DNA of 63,245 nucleotides from Apilactobacillus apinorum (GCF_001281175.1 NZ_KQ440395.1:1-63245); one strand, 5' to 3'; shown: positions 1 to 12,047, numbered from the stretch's first letter. Made by a program: numbers and translations. The notes: generated from the sequence alone by a model not told the origin.

Positions 1-1341
1 ATGGATAAAGACTCATTATGGGAAGCAATCAGTGAAGCATTTGAAAAAGATGTTTCGCCAACTACCTATTCAACATGGATTGAAACAGTTAATCCAATTA
101 GCTTAGTTGATAATAAGTTAACATTAGAACTTCCATCTCCTCTCCATCGTGATTACTGGAAAGATAAACTTTCTGATTCGCTTGTAGAATATGCATATCA
201 AATCACTAAGAAAGATATCGTTCCTAATTTCATTTTAGAAGGAGAACTTCGAAATTCTACTAATGAAAATAACGCTGATGAATCAACGCAAAATAATCAT
301 GTTGATGAACTTTTGCGTAGTTCCCCTTTAAATCCAAACTATACATTTGAATCCTTCGTTATTGGAAAGGGTAACCAACTAGCTCATGCAGCTGCCTTGG
401 TTGCTTCGGAAGATCCAGGTAAAATGTATAATCCGCTTCTTTTATATGGAGGCGTTGGATTAGGAAAGACCCACTTGATGCACGCTATCGGGAATAAAAT
501 TCTAGAGCAAGATCCTCAAGCTGATATTAAATACGTTACTTCTGAATCATTTACCAATGACTTCATTAACGCTATTCAAAATCACCAAACGGAAAACTTT
601 AGAGCTGAATATCGAAACGTTGATGTTTTATTAGTTGATGATATTCAATTCTTTGCTGATAAGGATGCCACTCAAGAAGAGTTCTTCCATACATTTAATG
701 CTTTATATGATAATCAAAAGCAAATTGTCTTAACTTCAGATCGACTACCATCGGAAATTTCCAAGCTCCAAGATAGATTGGTTTCTCGTTTCGCCTGGGG
801 ATTATCAGTAGATATTACTCCACCAGATTTGGAAACTAGAATTGCAATCCTACGTACGAAGTCTGAAGCTGACATGATTAAGGTCCCAACAGATACGCTT
901 ACCTACATAGCTGGTCAAATTGATTCTAACGTTCGTGAACTAGAAGGTGCTTTATCGAGAGTACAAGCATTTGCTAGATTCAAACAAGTTCCAATTACTA
1001 CAGATTTAGTGTCTGAAGCGCTTCGCGGATTAAATAAGGGTGATTCAAAACCCGAAGTTACAGTTGAACAAATCATTAAATCAGTATCGACTTACTTTAA
1101 TGTTTCAACTGATGATTTAAAAGGGAAAAAACGAGTTAAGACGATTGTCACACCACGACAAATTGCAATGTATCTTTGCCGAACTATGACTAACAGTTCT
1201 CTTCCTAAGATTGGAACTGCGTTTGGTGGTAAGGATCATACCACTGTAATTCATGCTTACGATAAAATTGCTGATGCAATAAAATCTGACTCAACACTAA
1301 AAAATCAAGTAGATGAATTGAAAGAAACCATCGAAAGATAG
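1..1341 (+). CDS. dnaA: Chromosomal replication initiator protein DnaA
   Basis: DnaA binds DnaA boxes in oriC and melts the adjacent AT-rich DNA to load the helicase. The 446-residue protein has the normal four-domain layout: N-terminal helicase-interaction domain (about 1-75), a linker rich in Asn/Glu (about 80-105), an AAA+ domain with Walker [10 protein letters not shown] near residue 150 and Walker B LLVDDIQF near 215, and a C-terminal helix-turn-helix with the signature [11 protein letters not shown]. The ATG is the first base of the window, so its promoter is not visible. It is followed directly by oriC and dnaN. Confidence 0.99.
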   Translation: MDKDSLWEAISEAFEKDVSPTTYSTWIETVNPISLVDNKLTLELPSPLHRDYWKDKLSDSLVEYAYQITKKDIVPNFILEGELRNSTNENNADESTQNNHVDELLRSSPLNPNYTFESFVIGKGNQLAHAAALVASEDPGKMYNPLLLYGGVGLGKTHLMHAIGNKILEQDPQADIKYVTSESFTNDFINAIQNHQTENFRAEYRNVDVLLVDDIQFFADKDATQEEFFHTFNALYDNQKQIVLTSDRLPSEISKLQDRLVSRFAWGLSVDITPPDLETRIAILRTKSEADMIKVPTDTLTYIAGQIDSNVRELEGALSRVQAFARFKQVPITTDLVSEALRGLNKGDSKPEVTVEQIIKSVSTYFNVSTDDLKGKKRVKTIVTPRQIAMYLCRTMTNSSLPKIGTAFGGKDHTTVIHAYDKIADAIKSDSTLKNQVDELKETIER

Positions 1342-1512
1342 TATTCTTAATGTGGAAAAATGATAAAGTTATCCACAGGTTATCCACATGTGAAAAACTT
1401 TGATACGCTTTATATGAGTTAACTTTTCCACAGAATACACAGGTTCTACTACTGCTTTATATAACTATATATATTAAATTTATATAAATACACTCACGGG
1501 GAGATATGAATA
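1342..1512. other. oriC: Replication origin (oriC) with DnaA boxes and unwinding region
   Basis: The dnaA-dnaN spacer holds DnaA boxes TTATCCACA at 1369-1377 and 1380-1388, TTTTCCACA at 1424-1432, its inverse TGTGGAAAA at 1351-1359, and a weaker GAATACACA at 1433-1441. Just downstream, CTACTACTGCT (about 1446-1456) resembles the DnaA-trio repeats that guide DnaA onto single strands. It is followed by a nearly pure A/T stretch (about 1457-1490), the likely unwinding element. This is the standard position of the Firmicutes origin. The upstream part of a bipartite origin would lie before dnaA, outside the window. Confidence 0.9.
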
Positions 1513-2649
1513 ATGAAATTTTCAATCAAGAGATCAGCTTTCATTCAAGGAATTAATATGGTTTCTAGAGCAATTTCATCTAAAACTACTATTCCAATTC
1601 TTACTGGATTAAAACTAACAGTTTCAAATGATGCTTTAATCCTAACTGGAAGCAATGCTGATATTTCAATTGAAACAGTGATTGATAAAAATGATGCTGA
1701 CAACCAACTAATCATTGAAGAACCAGGTTCAATTGTTTTACCTGCTAGATTCTTCAGTGGAATCGTTAAAAAATTACCTAACGATACAATGACACTTTCT
1801 GTTACTAATGGTTTCCAAACTGAAATCACTTCTGGAACATCATCATTTACTATTAATGGTTTAGATGCTGCAGATTACCCACACTTACCAGAAATTGATA
1901 ACGATAATGAAATCTCACTTTCAGGTGATGTCTTCAAGGAAATCATTAACCAAACAGTTATTGCGGTTTCAACTCAAGAAAGTCGTCCCATTCTTACTGG
2001 GGTTCACTTTGTGTTAAAAGATGGTACTTTATTTGCTGTCGCTACAGACTCTCATCGTCTAAGTCAACGTAAAGTGGCTTTACCTGATAACCAAGGTGAA
2101 TACGATGTTATCATTCCTGGTAGCAGTTTATCTGAATTATCAAAAATGATTTCAGACGAAACCGAAAACGTAAAAATGAAGATCACTGACAACCAAGTGC
2201 TATTTACAATTGGTGACACATACTTCTACTCACGTTTACTAGAAGGAACTTACCCAGATACTTCTCGTTTGATTCCAAATGAATCAGAAACTCAAGTTCA
2301 ATTTGAAGCTTACGAATTACTAGGCGCTATTGAAAGAGCTTCTCTTCTATCACATGAATCAAGAAACAACGTTGTTAAACTAAGCATTAAGACTGATGAC
2401 AAAAAGGTTACTATTTCCGGTAACTCACCAGACGTTGGTAATGTTGAAGAAGACGTTGAAAGCAAAGAATTATCAGGTAATGATTTAGAAATTTCATTTA
2501 ACCCTGATTACATGAAGGATGCGCTACGTGCATTTGGTCACTCAATGATTAATGTGTCATTCACAACTTCATTACGTCCATTTACATTAGTTCCATCAGA
2601 AGATGCTGAAAACTTCATCGAATTGATTACACCAGTTCGTACTTTCTAA
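1513..2649 (+). CDS. dnaN: DNA polymerase III subunit beta (sliding clamp)
   Basis: The clamp encircles DNA and tethers PolC/DnaE and other partners. At 378 residues it has the family's normal length. The N-terminal segment contains SKTTIPILTGLKL, and the C-terminal end LRPFTLVPSEDAENFIELITPVR is split here as LRPFTLVPSED and ELITPVR; both are characteristic of domains I and III. The ATG is preceded by a GGGGAGAT ribosome binding site. It follows dnaA across oriC, as in most Bacilli, and is terminated by a hairpin at 2663-2700. Confidence 0.99.
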   Translation: MKFSIKRSAFIQGINMVSRAISSKTTIPILTGLKLTVSNDALILTGSNADISIETVIDKNDADNQLIIEEPGSIVLPARFFSGIVKKLPNDTMTLSVTNGFQTEITSGTSSFTINGLDAADYPHLPEIDNDNEISLSGDVFKEIINQTVIAVSTQESRPILTGVHFVLKDGTLFAVATDSHRLSQRKVALPDNQGEYDVIIPGSSLSELSKMISDETENVKMKITDNQVLFTIGDTYFYSRLLEGTYPDTSRLIPNESETQVQFEAYELLGAIERASLLSHESRNNVVKLSIKTDDKKVTISGNSPDVGNVEEDVESKELSGNDLEISFNPDYMKDALRAFGHSMINVSFTTSLRPFTLVPSEDAENFIELITPVRTF

Positions 2650-2662
2650 TAATGTTTCTCAT

Positions 2663-2702
2663 AAAACACGTCCCTTATCTAATAAAGTGGCGTGTTTTTT
2701 TA
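2663..2702 (+). terminator. Intrinsic terminator of dnaN
   Basis: AAACACG (2664-2670) pairs with CGTGTTT (2691-2697), with an inner TTAT/ATAA pairing, followed by a T tract. It separates dnaN from the prolidase gene. Confidence 0.8.
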
Positions 2703-2773
2703 ATTTAAAATCTAATTTTTATTTTAATTTTTACAGATTTGAGCTAAGATATATTAAAAGAGGAGGGATTTAC

Positions 2774-3868
2774 ATGTCTAAGATAAAGTCAATCCAGGAT
2801 TGGACTTACAATAATGGATTAGATTTCACGTATTTAAGTGATCCAAAGACGATTCAATATTTAACTGGATTCTACAGTGATCCGGTGGAAAGAGTGCTAG
2901 CTTTAATTGTGTTCCCTGAAAAGGAACCGTTTATGTTTGCTCCAGCATTGGAAGTAGAAGCAATTAAAGATACTGGTTTTCCATATGATGTCTATGGATA
3001 TTTAGACCATGAAAATCCATGGCAAAAGATTGCAGCTCACGTAAAACAACGAGTTGATAATCCTAAGGCCGCTGGACTTGAAAAAGAAAGTTTGACAGTT
3101 GCGCGACTAGAAAACTTACACGCAGAGTTAGGAAACATGAAATTCGAAACTGACATTACCGATTTCTTAAACACAATGCGTTTAATCAAATCAGAAGATG
3201 AAATTGAAAAATTAAAAGAAGCTGGTAAAGAAGCCGACTTCGCATTTGAAAAAGGATTTGCAGCAATTAAAGCTGGTAAATCAGAAAAATCAGTTGTAGC
3301 TGAATTAGAATATGCACTAAAACAAAAGGGTGTTATGGAAATGAGTTTTGACACCTTAGTTCAAGCCGGTGCGCATGCCGCTGAACCACATGGTGCAACA
3401 AGCGATAACTTGATCCAAAACAACGAAATGGTGCTATTTGATTTAGGAACTGTTCATGATGGTTATATTTCAGATGCATCTCGTACTATTGCCGTTGGTA
3501 AATTAGACGATAAACAAAAAGACATTTACGACGTTTGTTTAGAAGCTCAATTAGCTGCAATGGAATTCGTTAAACCAGGTGTTACTGCTGAACAAATTGA
3601 TAAAGTAGCACGTGACATTATCGATAAAGCTGGTTACGGTAAGTACTTCATTCACCGCTTGGGTCATGGAATGGGAATGTCAGAACACGAATTCCCATCA
3701 ATCATGGAAGGCAACAAGATGGAAATCAAACCAGGGATGTGTTTCTCAATCGAACCAGGAATTTATGTTCCCGGTTTTGCTGGGGTTCGAATCGAAGATT
3801 GTGTCTATGTAACTGAAGATGGATGCGAACCATTTACTCACACACCTAAAGAAATTAAATATTTATAA
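2774..3868 (+). CDS. pepQ: Xaa-Pro dipeptidase (prolidase), M24 family
   Basis: A cytoplasmic metallopeptidase that cleaves dipeptides with C-terminal proline. Lactic acid bacteria use it to finish casein or protein peptide breakdown. The 364-residue protein has a creatinase-like N-terminal domain and a pita-bread catalytic domain. All five metal ligands are visible: two Asp in DLGTVHDGYISD, His in HRLGHGMG, Glu in SIEPGIY and Glu in GVRIEDC. I start at 2774 because AGGAGGGA lies at 2761-2768; the open frame reaches upstream into the dnaN terminator. It has its own terminator and interrupts the usual dnaN-yaaA-recF order. Confidence 0.95.
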   Translation: MSKIKSIQDWTYNNGLDFTYLSDPKTIQYLTGFYSDPVERVLALIVFPEKEPFMFAPALEVEAIKDTGFPYDVYGYLDHENPWQKIAAHVKQRVDNPKAAGLEKESLTVARLENLHAELGNMKFETDITDFLNTMRLIKSEDEIEKLKEAGKEADFAFEKGFAAIKAGKSEKSVVAELEYALKQKGVMEMSFDTLVQAGAHAAEPHGATSDNLIQNNEMVLFDLGTVHDGYISDASRTIAVGKLDDKQKDIYDVCLEAQLAAMEFVKPGVTAEQIDKVARDIIDKAGYGKYFIHRLGHGMGMSEHEFPSIMEGNKMEIKPGMCFSIEPGIYVPGFAGVRIEDCVYVTEDGCEPFTHTPKEIKYL

Positions 3869-3870
3869 TA

Positions 3871-3910
3871 AATAAACCTCTTAGATGGAAATCTAAGGGG
3901 TTTATTTTGC
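3871..3910 (+). terminator. Intrinsic terminator of pepQ
   Basis: AATAAACCTCTTAGAT pairs with ATCTAAGGGGTTTATT around a GGAA loop, followed by TTTG. It is a long, strong hairpin. Confidence 0.85.
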
Positions 3911-4071
3911 TTATAAAGTCAATTTTGATAGATTTTAGCGATTTTGACGTAATTTAAATGAACTAGTCTAGTTAAATTTAGAATTGCTGAGAAAGGCAAA
4001 AATTAGCTTGTAAACTATACTTTTGCCCGCTAAAAGGGTATAATAATACATAAGTAAAGGTGGGTGAAGTT

Positions 4072-4290
4072 TTGAAAAAGAATGTTTTCATCGATACCGA
4101 ATATATTACTTTAGGACAGTTGTTAAAAGAAGAAGATGTCGTTTCTTCTGGTGGCCAAGCGAAGTGGTATTTAAAAGATCATGCAGTGAAGCTAAATGAC
4201 GAACCTGAAGATCGTCGTGGTAAGAAATTATACGACGGTGACAACGTTGAAGTAATTGATGTTGGTTTGTTTTTTATTCGCAAAAAGTAG
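4072..4290 (+). CDS. yaaA: S4-domain RNA-binding protein YaaA (RlbA type)
   Basis: A small S4-like protein found next to recF throughout Bacilli, with a suggested role in ribosome assembly. The sequence is a single S4 fold with the core FIDTEYITLGQLLK and the RNA-binding motif NDEPEDRRGKKLYDGD. I prefer the TTG at 4072 because homologues begin a few residues before IDTE and AAGGTGGGTG at 4057-4066 is well placed. A GTG at 4060 is the alternative. A -10-like TATAAT at 4039-4044 lies just upstream, so it may start the yaaA-recF-gyrB-gyrA transcript. Confidence 0.93.
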   Translation: MKKNVFIDTEYITLGQLLKEEDVVSSGGQAKWYLKDHAVKLNDEPEDRRGKKLYDGDNVEVIDVGLFFIRKK

Positions 4291-4299
4291 GCGTTAGTT

Positions 4300-5418
4300 A
4301 TGAATTTAAAAGAACTAAAATTACGACACTTTCGTAATTATAGCGATGTAGAAGTGACCTTTTCACCTTCGATTAACGTCTTATTAGGGAACAATGCTCA
4401 AGGTAAAACTAACATGTTAGAAGCAATCTACGTATTAGCTTTAACCAGGAGTCATCGAACTAGTAATAATCGTGACTTGATTAATTGGCAGAGTGAATCT
4501 GCACAAGTATACGGCGAAATTGAAAAGGAACTTGGCACGACCAAATTAGAAATTGATTTGGGAAAAAAGGGTAAAAAAGCTAAAGTTAATCATCTTGAAC
4601 AAGCCAAGCTATCTTCATATGTGGGTGAATTGAACGTGATTTTATTCGCCCCAGAAGACCTATCAATCGTAAAGGGCGCACCAACGATAAGACGTCGCTT
4701 TATGGATATGGAATTCGGTCAAATGAGTAATCAATATTTATACAATAATGCTCAGTATCGCAAAATTCTAAAACAACGCAATAATTATTTAAAACAGCTC
4801 CAGATGAAAGAAGCGAAAGACGAATTGTACTTAGATGTATTGTCTGATCAATTAGCCGCATATGGAGCGAAAATCATTTTTCAACGTTTAGAATTGCTTG
4901 AAAAGTTACAGGGATGGGCTGCTAATATCCACGCTGGAATTTCTCAGGATAAAGAAGTACTGAAATTTAAATATGTATGTGCATTGAAGAAAAAGGATCA
5001 ATCTAGCGTAGACGATATTTACCAGGCGTTAACGGATTTATTTGCTGAAAATAAGCAAAAAGAAATTCGCCAGGGAAGTACGTTATACGGCCCACATCGA
5101 GATGATTTACAATTTATTATTAACGGGAAAGATGTTTCCACGTTTGGCTCACAAGGCCAACAAAGAACATCAGCACTTTCAGTAAAATTAGCTGAAATTG
5201 ATTTGATGAAAGAAGAGACCAATGAGTATCCGGTCCTTTTATTGGATGATGTTTTATCTGAACTAGATGATAATCGCCAAACCCATTTATTAAAATCAAT
5301 TCAAAATAAAGTGCAAACGTTTTTGACGACTACCAGTCTAAGCGGCATTGCTCGTGACTTAATTGAGGACCCTAAAATCTTCAATATTTCAAGCGGGCAA
5401 GTCGAATCGGAAGAATAG
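4300..5418 (+). CDS. recF: DNA replication and repair protein RecF
   Basis: An SMC-like ATPase that helps load RecA at gaps through RecO/RecR. The 372-residue protein shows Walker A GNNAQGKTN near residue 30, the ABC-like signature FGSQGQQRT near 285 and Walker B LLLDDVLSELD near 310. It begins 9 bp after yaaA and ends 23 bp before gyrB, so the genes are probably cotranscribed. The C-terminus is short and hydrophilic, as in other Lactobacillaceae RecF proteins. Confidence 0.98.
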   Translation: MNLKELKLRHFRNYSDVEVTFSPSINVLLGNNAQGKTNMLEAIYVLALTRSHRTSNNRDLINWQSESAQVYGEIEKELGTTKLEIDLGKKGKKAKVNHLEQAKLSSYVGELNVILFAPEDLSIVKGAPTIRRRFMDMEFGQMSNQYLYNNAQYRKILKQRNNYLKQLQMKEAKDELYLDVLSDQLAAYGAKIIFQRLELLEKLQGWAANIHAGISQDKEVLKFKYVCALKKKDQSSVDDIYQALTDLFAENKQKEIRQGSTLYGPHRDDLQFIINGKDVSTFGSQGQQRTSALSVKLAEIDLMKEETNEYPVLLLDDVLSELDDNRQTHLLKSIQNKVQTFLTTTSLSGIARDLIEDPKIFNISSGQVESEE

Positions 5419-5423
5419 TCTGA

Positions 5424-7388
<1,965 letters not shown>

Positions 7389-7392
7389 CGAC

Positions 7393-7414
7393 AAATGTTT
7401 CACATGAAACATTT
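7393..7414. promoter_or_regulatory. parS-like palindrome between gyrB and gyrA
   Basis: The core TGTTTCACATGAAACA (7396-7411) differs at one base from the ParB/Spo0J consensus TGTTTCACGTGAAACA, and its 10-bp arms extend to AAATGTTTCA / TGAAACATTT. parS sites cluster near oriC in Firmicutes and this one is about 6 kb away. Whether ParB accepts the central change is unknown. Alternatively it could be an operator for gyrA. Confidence 0.55.
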
Positions 7415-7447
7415 TAATGTAGTGACCATGAATTGGAGGTAAAAACA

Positions 7448-9970
7448 TTGGCCAATAATGAAGACCTATCAAGCCATCGTATTGAAAATGTTGACTTGTC
7501 TGAAAAAATGAAAACATCATTCTTGGACTATGCCATGAGTGTTATCGTGGCACGTGCCCTTCCTGATGTTCGAGACGGAATGAAACCAGTTCACAGAAGA
7601 ATTTTATATGATATGCGTGAACTAGGACTTACTCCGGACAAACCATTCCGTAAGTCTGCCAGAATCGTAGGGGATACCCTAGGTAAGTATCACCCCCATG
7701 GGGATGCTGCCGTTTATGGTTCAATGGTTAGAATGGCTCAAACCTTTAGTTACAGATATCCATTAGTTAACGGACACGGTAACTTTGGTTCTGTCGATGG
7801 TGATGGCGCAGCCGCAATGCGTTATACCGAAGCAAAACTAAGTAAAATTGGGATGGAAATGCTAAGAGATATCAATAAAGATACTGTTGATTTCCAAGAT
7901 AACTTTGATGGAAGTGAAAGAGAACCTGAAGTACTACCATCTCGTTTCCCTAACTTATTAGTTAATGGTGCTTCTGGAATTGCCGTTGGGATGGCTACTA
8001 ACATTCCACCACACAACTTAAGCGAAGTTATTTCTGCTATTCATGTGTTAATGAATAACCCTGAAGCAACTACTGCTGATTTAATGGAAGTTTTACCTGG
8101 ACCTGATTTCCCAACTGGGGGAGTTGTGTTAGGTAAGTCTGGAATCAGAAGAGCTTACGAATCTGGTAAGGGAAGCATCGTGCTTCGTGCCAAAACTGAA
8201 ATCGAAGAACAAAAGAGTGGTAAACAACGTATTATCGCTACTGAAATTCCATACATGGTTAACAAGGCTAAGTTGATCGAACACATCGCTAACTTAGTTC
8301 GTGATAAACGACTAGAAGGAATTTCCGATATCAATGATGAATCTGACCGTGATGGTATGAGAATCGTGATTGATGTTCGTCGTGATGCATCAGCACAAGT
8401 TGTTTTAAACAACCTATACAAGCTAACTTTAATGCAAACTAGTTTTAGCTTTAACATGTTAGCCATCGTTGATGGAACTCCTAAGATTTTAAGCTTGAAG
8501 GAAATCTTAAACGAATATCTAGAACACCAAGTTAACGTTATTAAACGTCGTACTGAATACGAATTAGCTAAAGCTGAAAACCGTGCTCACATCTTAGCCG
8601 GTTTGATCGTGGCCTTAGATAATATCGATCGTGTGATTACCATTATTCGTGAATCACAAACTTCAGTCATCGCCAAAGACCAATTAATGAGTGAATTTGA
8701 CCTAAGTGACAAACAAGCTCAAGCTATCTTGGACATGCGTTTAGTTCGTTTAACTGGTTTGGAACGCGATAAGATTGTTAGCGAACATGCCGAACTATTA
8801 GAAGAAATCGGTCGCTTAAAAGAAATCCTATCAAGTCGTTATAAGATTAACGAATTAATCTACCAAGAATTACTAGAAATTCAAGAAAAATACGGTGATG
8901 AAAGACAAACCGAACTACGTGTTGGTGAAGTCCTAAGTATTGAAGATGAAGACTTAATCGCTGAAGAAGACATTATGATTACCTTAACTCATAATGGATA
9001 CATCAAGCGTACAGCTACTTCTGAATTCAAGAGTCAAAACCGTGGTGGTCGTGGAGTCCAAGGAATGGGTGTTCATGATGATGACTTCATCGAACAACTA
9101 TTAGGAACTACTACCCACCATTCACTACTATTCTTTACTAACCTAGGTAAGGTATATCGTATGAAGGGTTATGAAATTCCAGAATACGGTCGTGCTGCGA
9201 AGGGAATTCCAATTATCAATCTACTAGGCATTGATACTGACGAAAAGATCCAAGCAGTGATTACCATTGATGAAAATGAAAACAACGATGGTAAGTACCT
9301 ATTCTTTACAACCCTAAAGGGTACCGTAAAGAGAACCCCTGTTGAAGAATTCCAAAACATTAGAAGTAATGGTCTAAAGGCAATTCACCTTAAGGATGAA
9401 GATGAACTAATGCGTGTTTCAACTGTATCCGAAGACCAAAACATCATTATTGGAACTCACTTGGGTTACTGTGTCAGCTTCAAGGTCGCAGACGTTCGTT
9501 CAATGGGACGTTCAGCAACCGGTGTGCGTGGTATCCGTCTAAGAGATAATGACTACGTTGTTGGTGGGGATGTCTTAAATCCAAATGATAACGTCTTTGT
9601 AATTTCTGAAAATGGTTATGGTAAGCAAACACCAGCTGAAGAATACCAAATCAAGGGTCGTGGTGGTAAAGGTATTAAGACAGTTAACGTGACTGAAAAG
9701 AACGGTCCATTAGCTGGATTAACTACTGTTGCCGGTGATGAAGACATCATGTTAGTTACTGACAAGGGTGTCATGATCAGATTTAGTATTTCTGACGTTT
9801 CACAAACTGGACGTGCAACCCTTGGGGTTCACTTAATCAAGATTGATGAAGATTCTAGAGTTTCTACTGTTGCCAGAGTGCAAAAGGAAGAGGAATCTGA
9901 TGAAGAAGAAACAGAAGTTTCTACTCCAGCAGAACCAACTGAAACTGAATCAAACGATGATCAAGAATAA
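7448..9970 (+). CDS. gyrA: DNA gyrase subunit A
   Basis: The breakage-reunion subunit of gyrase. I start at the TTG at 7448 because GGAGG lies 8 bp upstream; the frame extends 15 bp further. The 840-residue protein shows [17 protein letters not shown], the catalytic Tyr in AAMRYTEA near residue 126, and a C-terminal beta-pinwheel containing the GyrA-box-like [11 protein letters not shown]. The tail after about 815 is acidic. Oddly, the helix-4 segment reads [15 protein letters not shown], so the usual Ser and acidic residue of the quinolone-binding region are Ala and Gly. Confidence 0.98.
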   Translation: MANNEDLSSHRIENVDLSEKMKTSFLDYAMSVIVARALPDVRDGMKPVHRRILYDMRELGLTPDKPFRKSARIVGDTLGKYHPHGDAAVYGSMVRMAQTFSYRYPLVNGHGNFGSVDGDGAAAMRYTEAKLSKIGMEMLRDINKDTVDFQDNFDGSEREPEVLPSRFPNLLVNGASGIAVGMATNIPPHNLSEVISAIHVLMNNPEATTADLMEVLPGPDFPTGGVVLGKSGIRRAYESGKGSIVLRAKTEIEEQKSGKQRIIATEIPYMVNKAKLIEHIANLVRDKRLEGISDINDESDRDGMRIVIDVRRDASAQVVLNNLYKLTLMQTSFSFNMLAIVDGTPKILSLKEILNEYLEHQVNVIKRRTEYELAKAENRAHILAGLIVALDNIDRVITIIRESQTSVIAKDQLMSEFDLSDKQAQAILDMRLVRLTGLERDKIVSEHAELLEEIGRLKEILSSRYKINELIYQELLEIQEKYGDERQTELRVGEVLSIEDEDLIAEEDIMITLTHNGYIKRTATSEFKSQNRGGRGVQGMGVHDDDFIEQLLGTTTHHSLLFFTNLGKVYRMKGYEIPEYGRAAKGIPIINLLGIDTDEKIQAVITIDENENNDGKYLFFTTLKGTVKRTPVEEFQNIRSNGLKAIHLKDEDELMRVSTVSEDQNIIIGTHLGYCVSFKVADVRSMGRSATGVRGIRLRDNDYVVGGDVLNPNDNVFVISENGYGKQTPAEEYQIKGRGGKGIKTVNVTEKNGPLAGLTTVAGDEDIMLVTDKGVMIRFSISDVSQTGRATLGVHLIKIDEDSRVSTVARVQKEEESDEEETEVSTPAEPTETESNDDQE

Positions 9971-9983
9971 TTAGAATTAAATT

Positions 9984-10018
9984 AAAAGCCATTCAACTTA
10001 TGTTGGGTGGCTTTTTTG
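9984..10018 (+). terminator. Intrinsic terminator of gyrA
   Basis: AAAAGCCA pairs with TGGCTTTT with an inner CAAC/GTTG pair, followed by a T run. Confidence 0.8.
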
Positions 10019-10114
10019 TATGCTTAAAATAAAAAAAGGAAATAGTTTGTAATTGAAATATAACTGATTTATAATTTAATTCTAATGCAAAAAACTAGAA
10101 ATGGTGGTGATTAA

Positions 10115-11398
10115 ATGGAAAACAAGAAGATGACACAAAGCGAATCCAATCTTCAAATGATTAAGTCTCTTACCAGTAATGGATTAGGTGCTTTTAGTTA
10201 TGGAATTTTTCAATATGGGATTAGTTTTATGCTCCTTCATGCAACCCATTCGCCACTTAGTTTCGGGATGAATATTGCGGTAGGACCACTGATTAGTTTG
10301 CTGACTTTTATTCCAATTGGTAATTTCGTTGATACCCATAATCACAAACGGATCATCTTTTGGGGGTATTTATTAAGAGTGATTGGATTTGCCTTACTTG
10401 CATTGGCATTGCCATTCTTCTCGGGAACAGCGTTATTGATTCCAGTGGCAATCTTTATCGCGGTAGATTCCATCCTAGTGAACTTAAGAAATACGGCCTA
10501 TTCTGCATCGATTCGTCAATTAGTGAAGTTATCGGATGTCGCCAAACTAACGTCGTTAACGACCGCTGTTGCATCCGCGTCTAGAATTTTATCGCCGGTC
10601 TTAGGAATTACTTTATACGCTTTAATTAGTGTGGAAGGATTAATTGGCTTAGAAATTTTAGCCACCATCATCGCAATGGCAATTATGATGACTCTCCATT
10701 TCAATCGTGTTGAAAACGAACAAAAAGAACGCCTTTCACAAAAAGAACAGTTCAAGCAAACGATTGATTATGTTAAAAAGCGCCCGTTTATTCGTGACAG
10801 TATTATCGCTGAAATCGTGGTTAACTTTTTCTATACTGCGGTGGTAACTGGAAGTCCATTTATTATCGTCAATCAACTGGGACTACCTAATTCAGTCGTA
10901 ATTTGGACTGAAACTGGTTATTCAATTGGTTATTTATTAGGTAGTTTGATTACTAGTCAATTAAAGGAACAACGCCATTTCGCAACTAAGATTATCACGA
11001 CATTAATCCTAGTCGGAGTCAGTTTATCGGGATTAGGAGTCTTATTCTTCCTAACCAATAACCAAATGATTGTTTCAGTGATTGGAATGTTACTATCATT
11101 AATGATGGAATTATCATTCGCCATTTTTGATTTGGCAATTGAAATTCGCCTTCAAAGTACGGTTGAACATCACATCCTCGGTCGGGTTAGTTCAACACTT
11201 TACACGGTTGGTTTCGCAATTATGCCATTTGGTACATTGGTGTACACCTGGTTATTCGATATTTTCTCAGACGGAAGTTACATTATGATTATCAGTGGAG
11301 TGCTACTAATCATATACGCATTATTTAGCGTTTCAACTTTTATTAAAAATATTAAAAAAGATGATTTATACGTACAAAATCATCTAGTCAATGAATAA
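10115..11398 (+). CDS. MFS transporter, drug or metabolite efflux type
   Basis: A 427-residue polytopic protein with about 12 predicted membrane helices and the inter-helix motif GNFVDTHNHKRI after helix 2, equivalent to the MFS motif GxxxDrxgrRr. A soluble loop rich in Glu/Lys/Gln (about 205-220) separates the two halves. It resembles the enterobactin-exporter-like MFS group (multidrug or metabolite exporters), but the substrate cannot be read from sequence. The start ATG has GGTGGTGA upstream. It is monocistronic, with a terminator at 11396-11429. Confidence 0.85.
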   Translation: MENKKMTQSESNLQMIKSLTSNGLGAFSYGIFQYGISFMLLHATHSPLSFGMNIAVGPLISLLTFIPIGNFVDTHNHKRIIFWGYLLRVIGFALLALALPFFSGTALLIPVAIFIAVDSILVNLRNTAYSASIRQLVKLSDVAKLTSLTTAVASASRILSPVLGITLYALISVEGLIGLEILATIIAMAIMMTLHFNRVENEQKERLSQKEQFKQTIDYVKKRPFIRDSIIAEIVVNFFYTAVVTGSPFIIVNQLGLPNSVVIWTETGYSIGYLLGSLITSQLKEQRHFATKIITTLILVGVSLSGLGVLFFLTNNQMIVSVIGMLLSLMMELSFAIFDLAIEIRLQSTVEHHILGRVSSTLYTVGFAIMPFGTLVYTWLFDIFSDGSYIMIISGVLLIIYALFSVSTFIKNIKKDDLYVQNHLVNE

Positions 11399-11429
11399 AA
11401 AACGGTTGGATTTAATCTAACCGTTTTTA
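11396..11429 (+). terminator. Intrinsic terminator after the first MFS gene
   Basis: AAAAACGGTTGGAT / ATCTAACCGTTTTT hairpin with a T tail. Confidence 0.85.
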
Positions 11430-11463
11430 GTTTATAATGGATAATAATTGAGGAGATGAGCCT

Positions 11464-11934
11464 ATGAGCAAAGGAAAAATGCAACGATCACCAGAAGTCA
11501 GAAAACGGATTAAAGAGTTTTTACAATATACTAAGGTGGCGATTGCAAATGTCATTTTATTATCACTATGCTATGACATTTATGACTTCATTGAGCATGG
11601 GGGCAAAATGGATTTAGCGAACGTCTTATTTATTTCAGCAACCACTAGTATGGTCATTTTCGCTGCCGTTGCGTTTGATAAAAATGACTTTTTAAACATG
11701 AGTAGGATCGTTATTTCAAAAAGTTTTGTTCTATATACTGCTGTATCGATTGCCCTAAGTTATTTATTGGTTGTCGGTTTAAATTGGATTGATCAAGAAG
11801 TTTTAAAATGGACTCTGGGGAGCGTAATCATCTTTATAGTTAATTTCTATAAATACACCGCGCCATCGATTAGTCTCCAAATGGTCTTTGTGTATATTCT
11901 ATTTGTTGTTTATAAAAAAATGATGAAAAAGTAG
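11464..11934 (+). CDS. Small four-helix membrane protein of unknown function
   Basis: I do not recognise this 156-residue protein. It has a basic N-terminus (about 1-22), then four hydrophobic segments near 26-46, 52-71, 83-104 and 116-150, and a Lys-rich end, which fits an inner-membrane protein with both termini in the cytoplasm. The size and topology resemble small PsiE-like proteins, but I see no decisive motif. GAGGAGATGAG precedes the ATG. It stands alone between two terminators. Confidence 0.7.
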   Translation: MSKGKMQRSPEVRKRIKEFLQYTKVAIANVILLSLCYDIYDFIEHGGKMDLANVLFISATTSMVIFAAVAFDKNDFLNMSRIVISKSFVLYTAVSIALSYLLVVGLNWIDQEVLKWTLGSVIIFIVNFYKYTAPSISLQMVFVYILFVVYKKMMKK

Positions 11935-11965
11935 CTGTCATTATTGCAATGATGGCTTTTTAGTT
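11933..11965 (+). terminator. Intrinsic terminator
   Basis: AGCTGTCATT pairs with AATGATGGCT (two G-U pairs), followed by TTTTT. It overlaps the stop codon region of the preceding gene. Confidence 0.75.
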
Positions 11966-12047
11966 ACCAAAATGTAACCTAATTTTTTTATTTGTTACAG
12001 GGTATCGATGCTAGAATTATAGTTGATATTTTGAAAGGACGTTTAAG

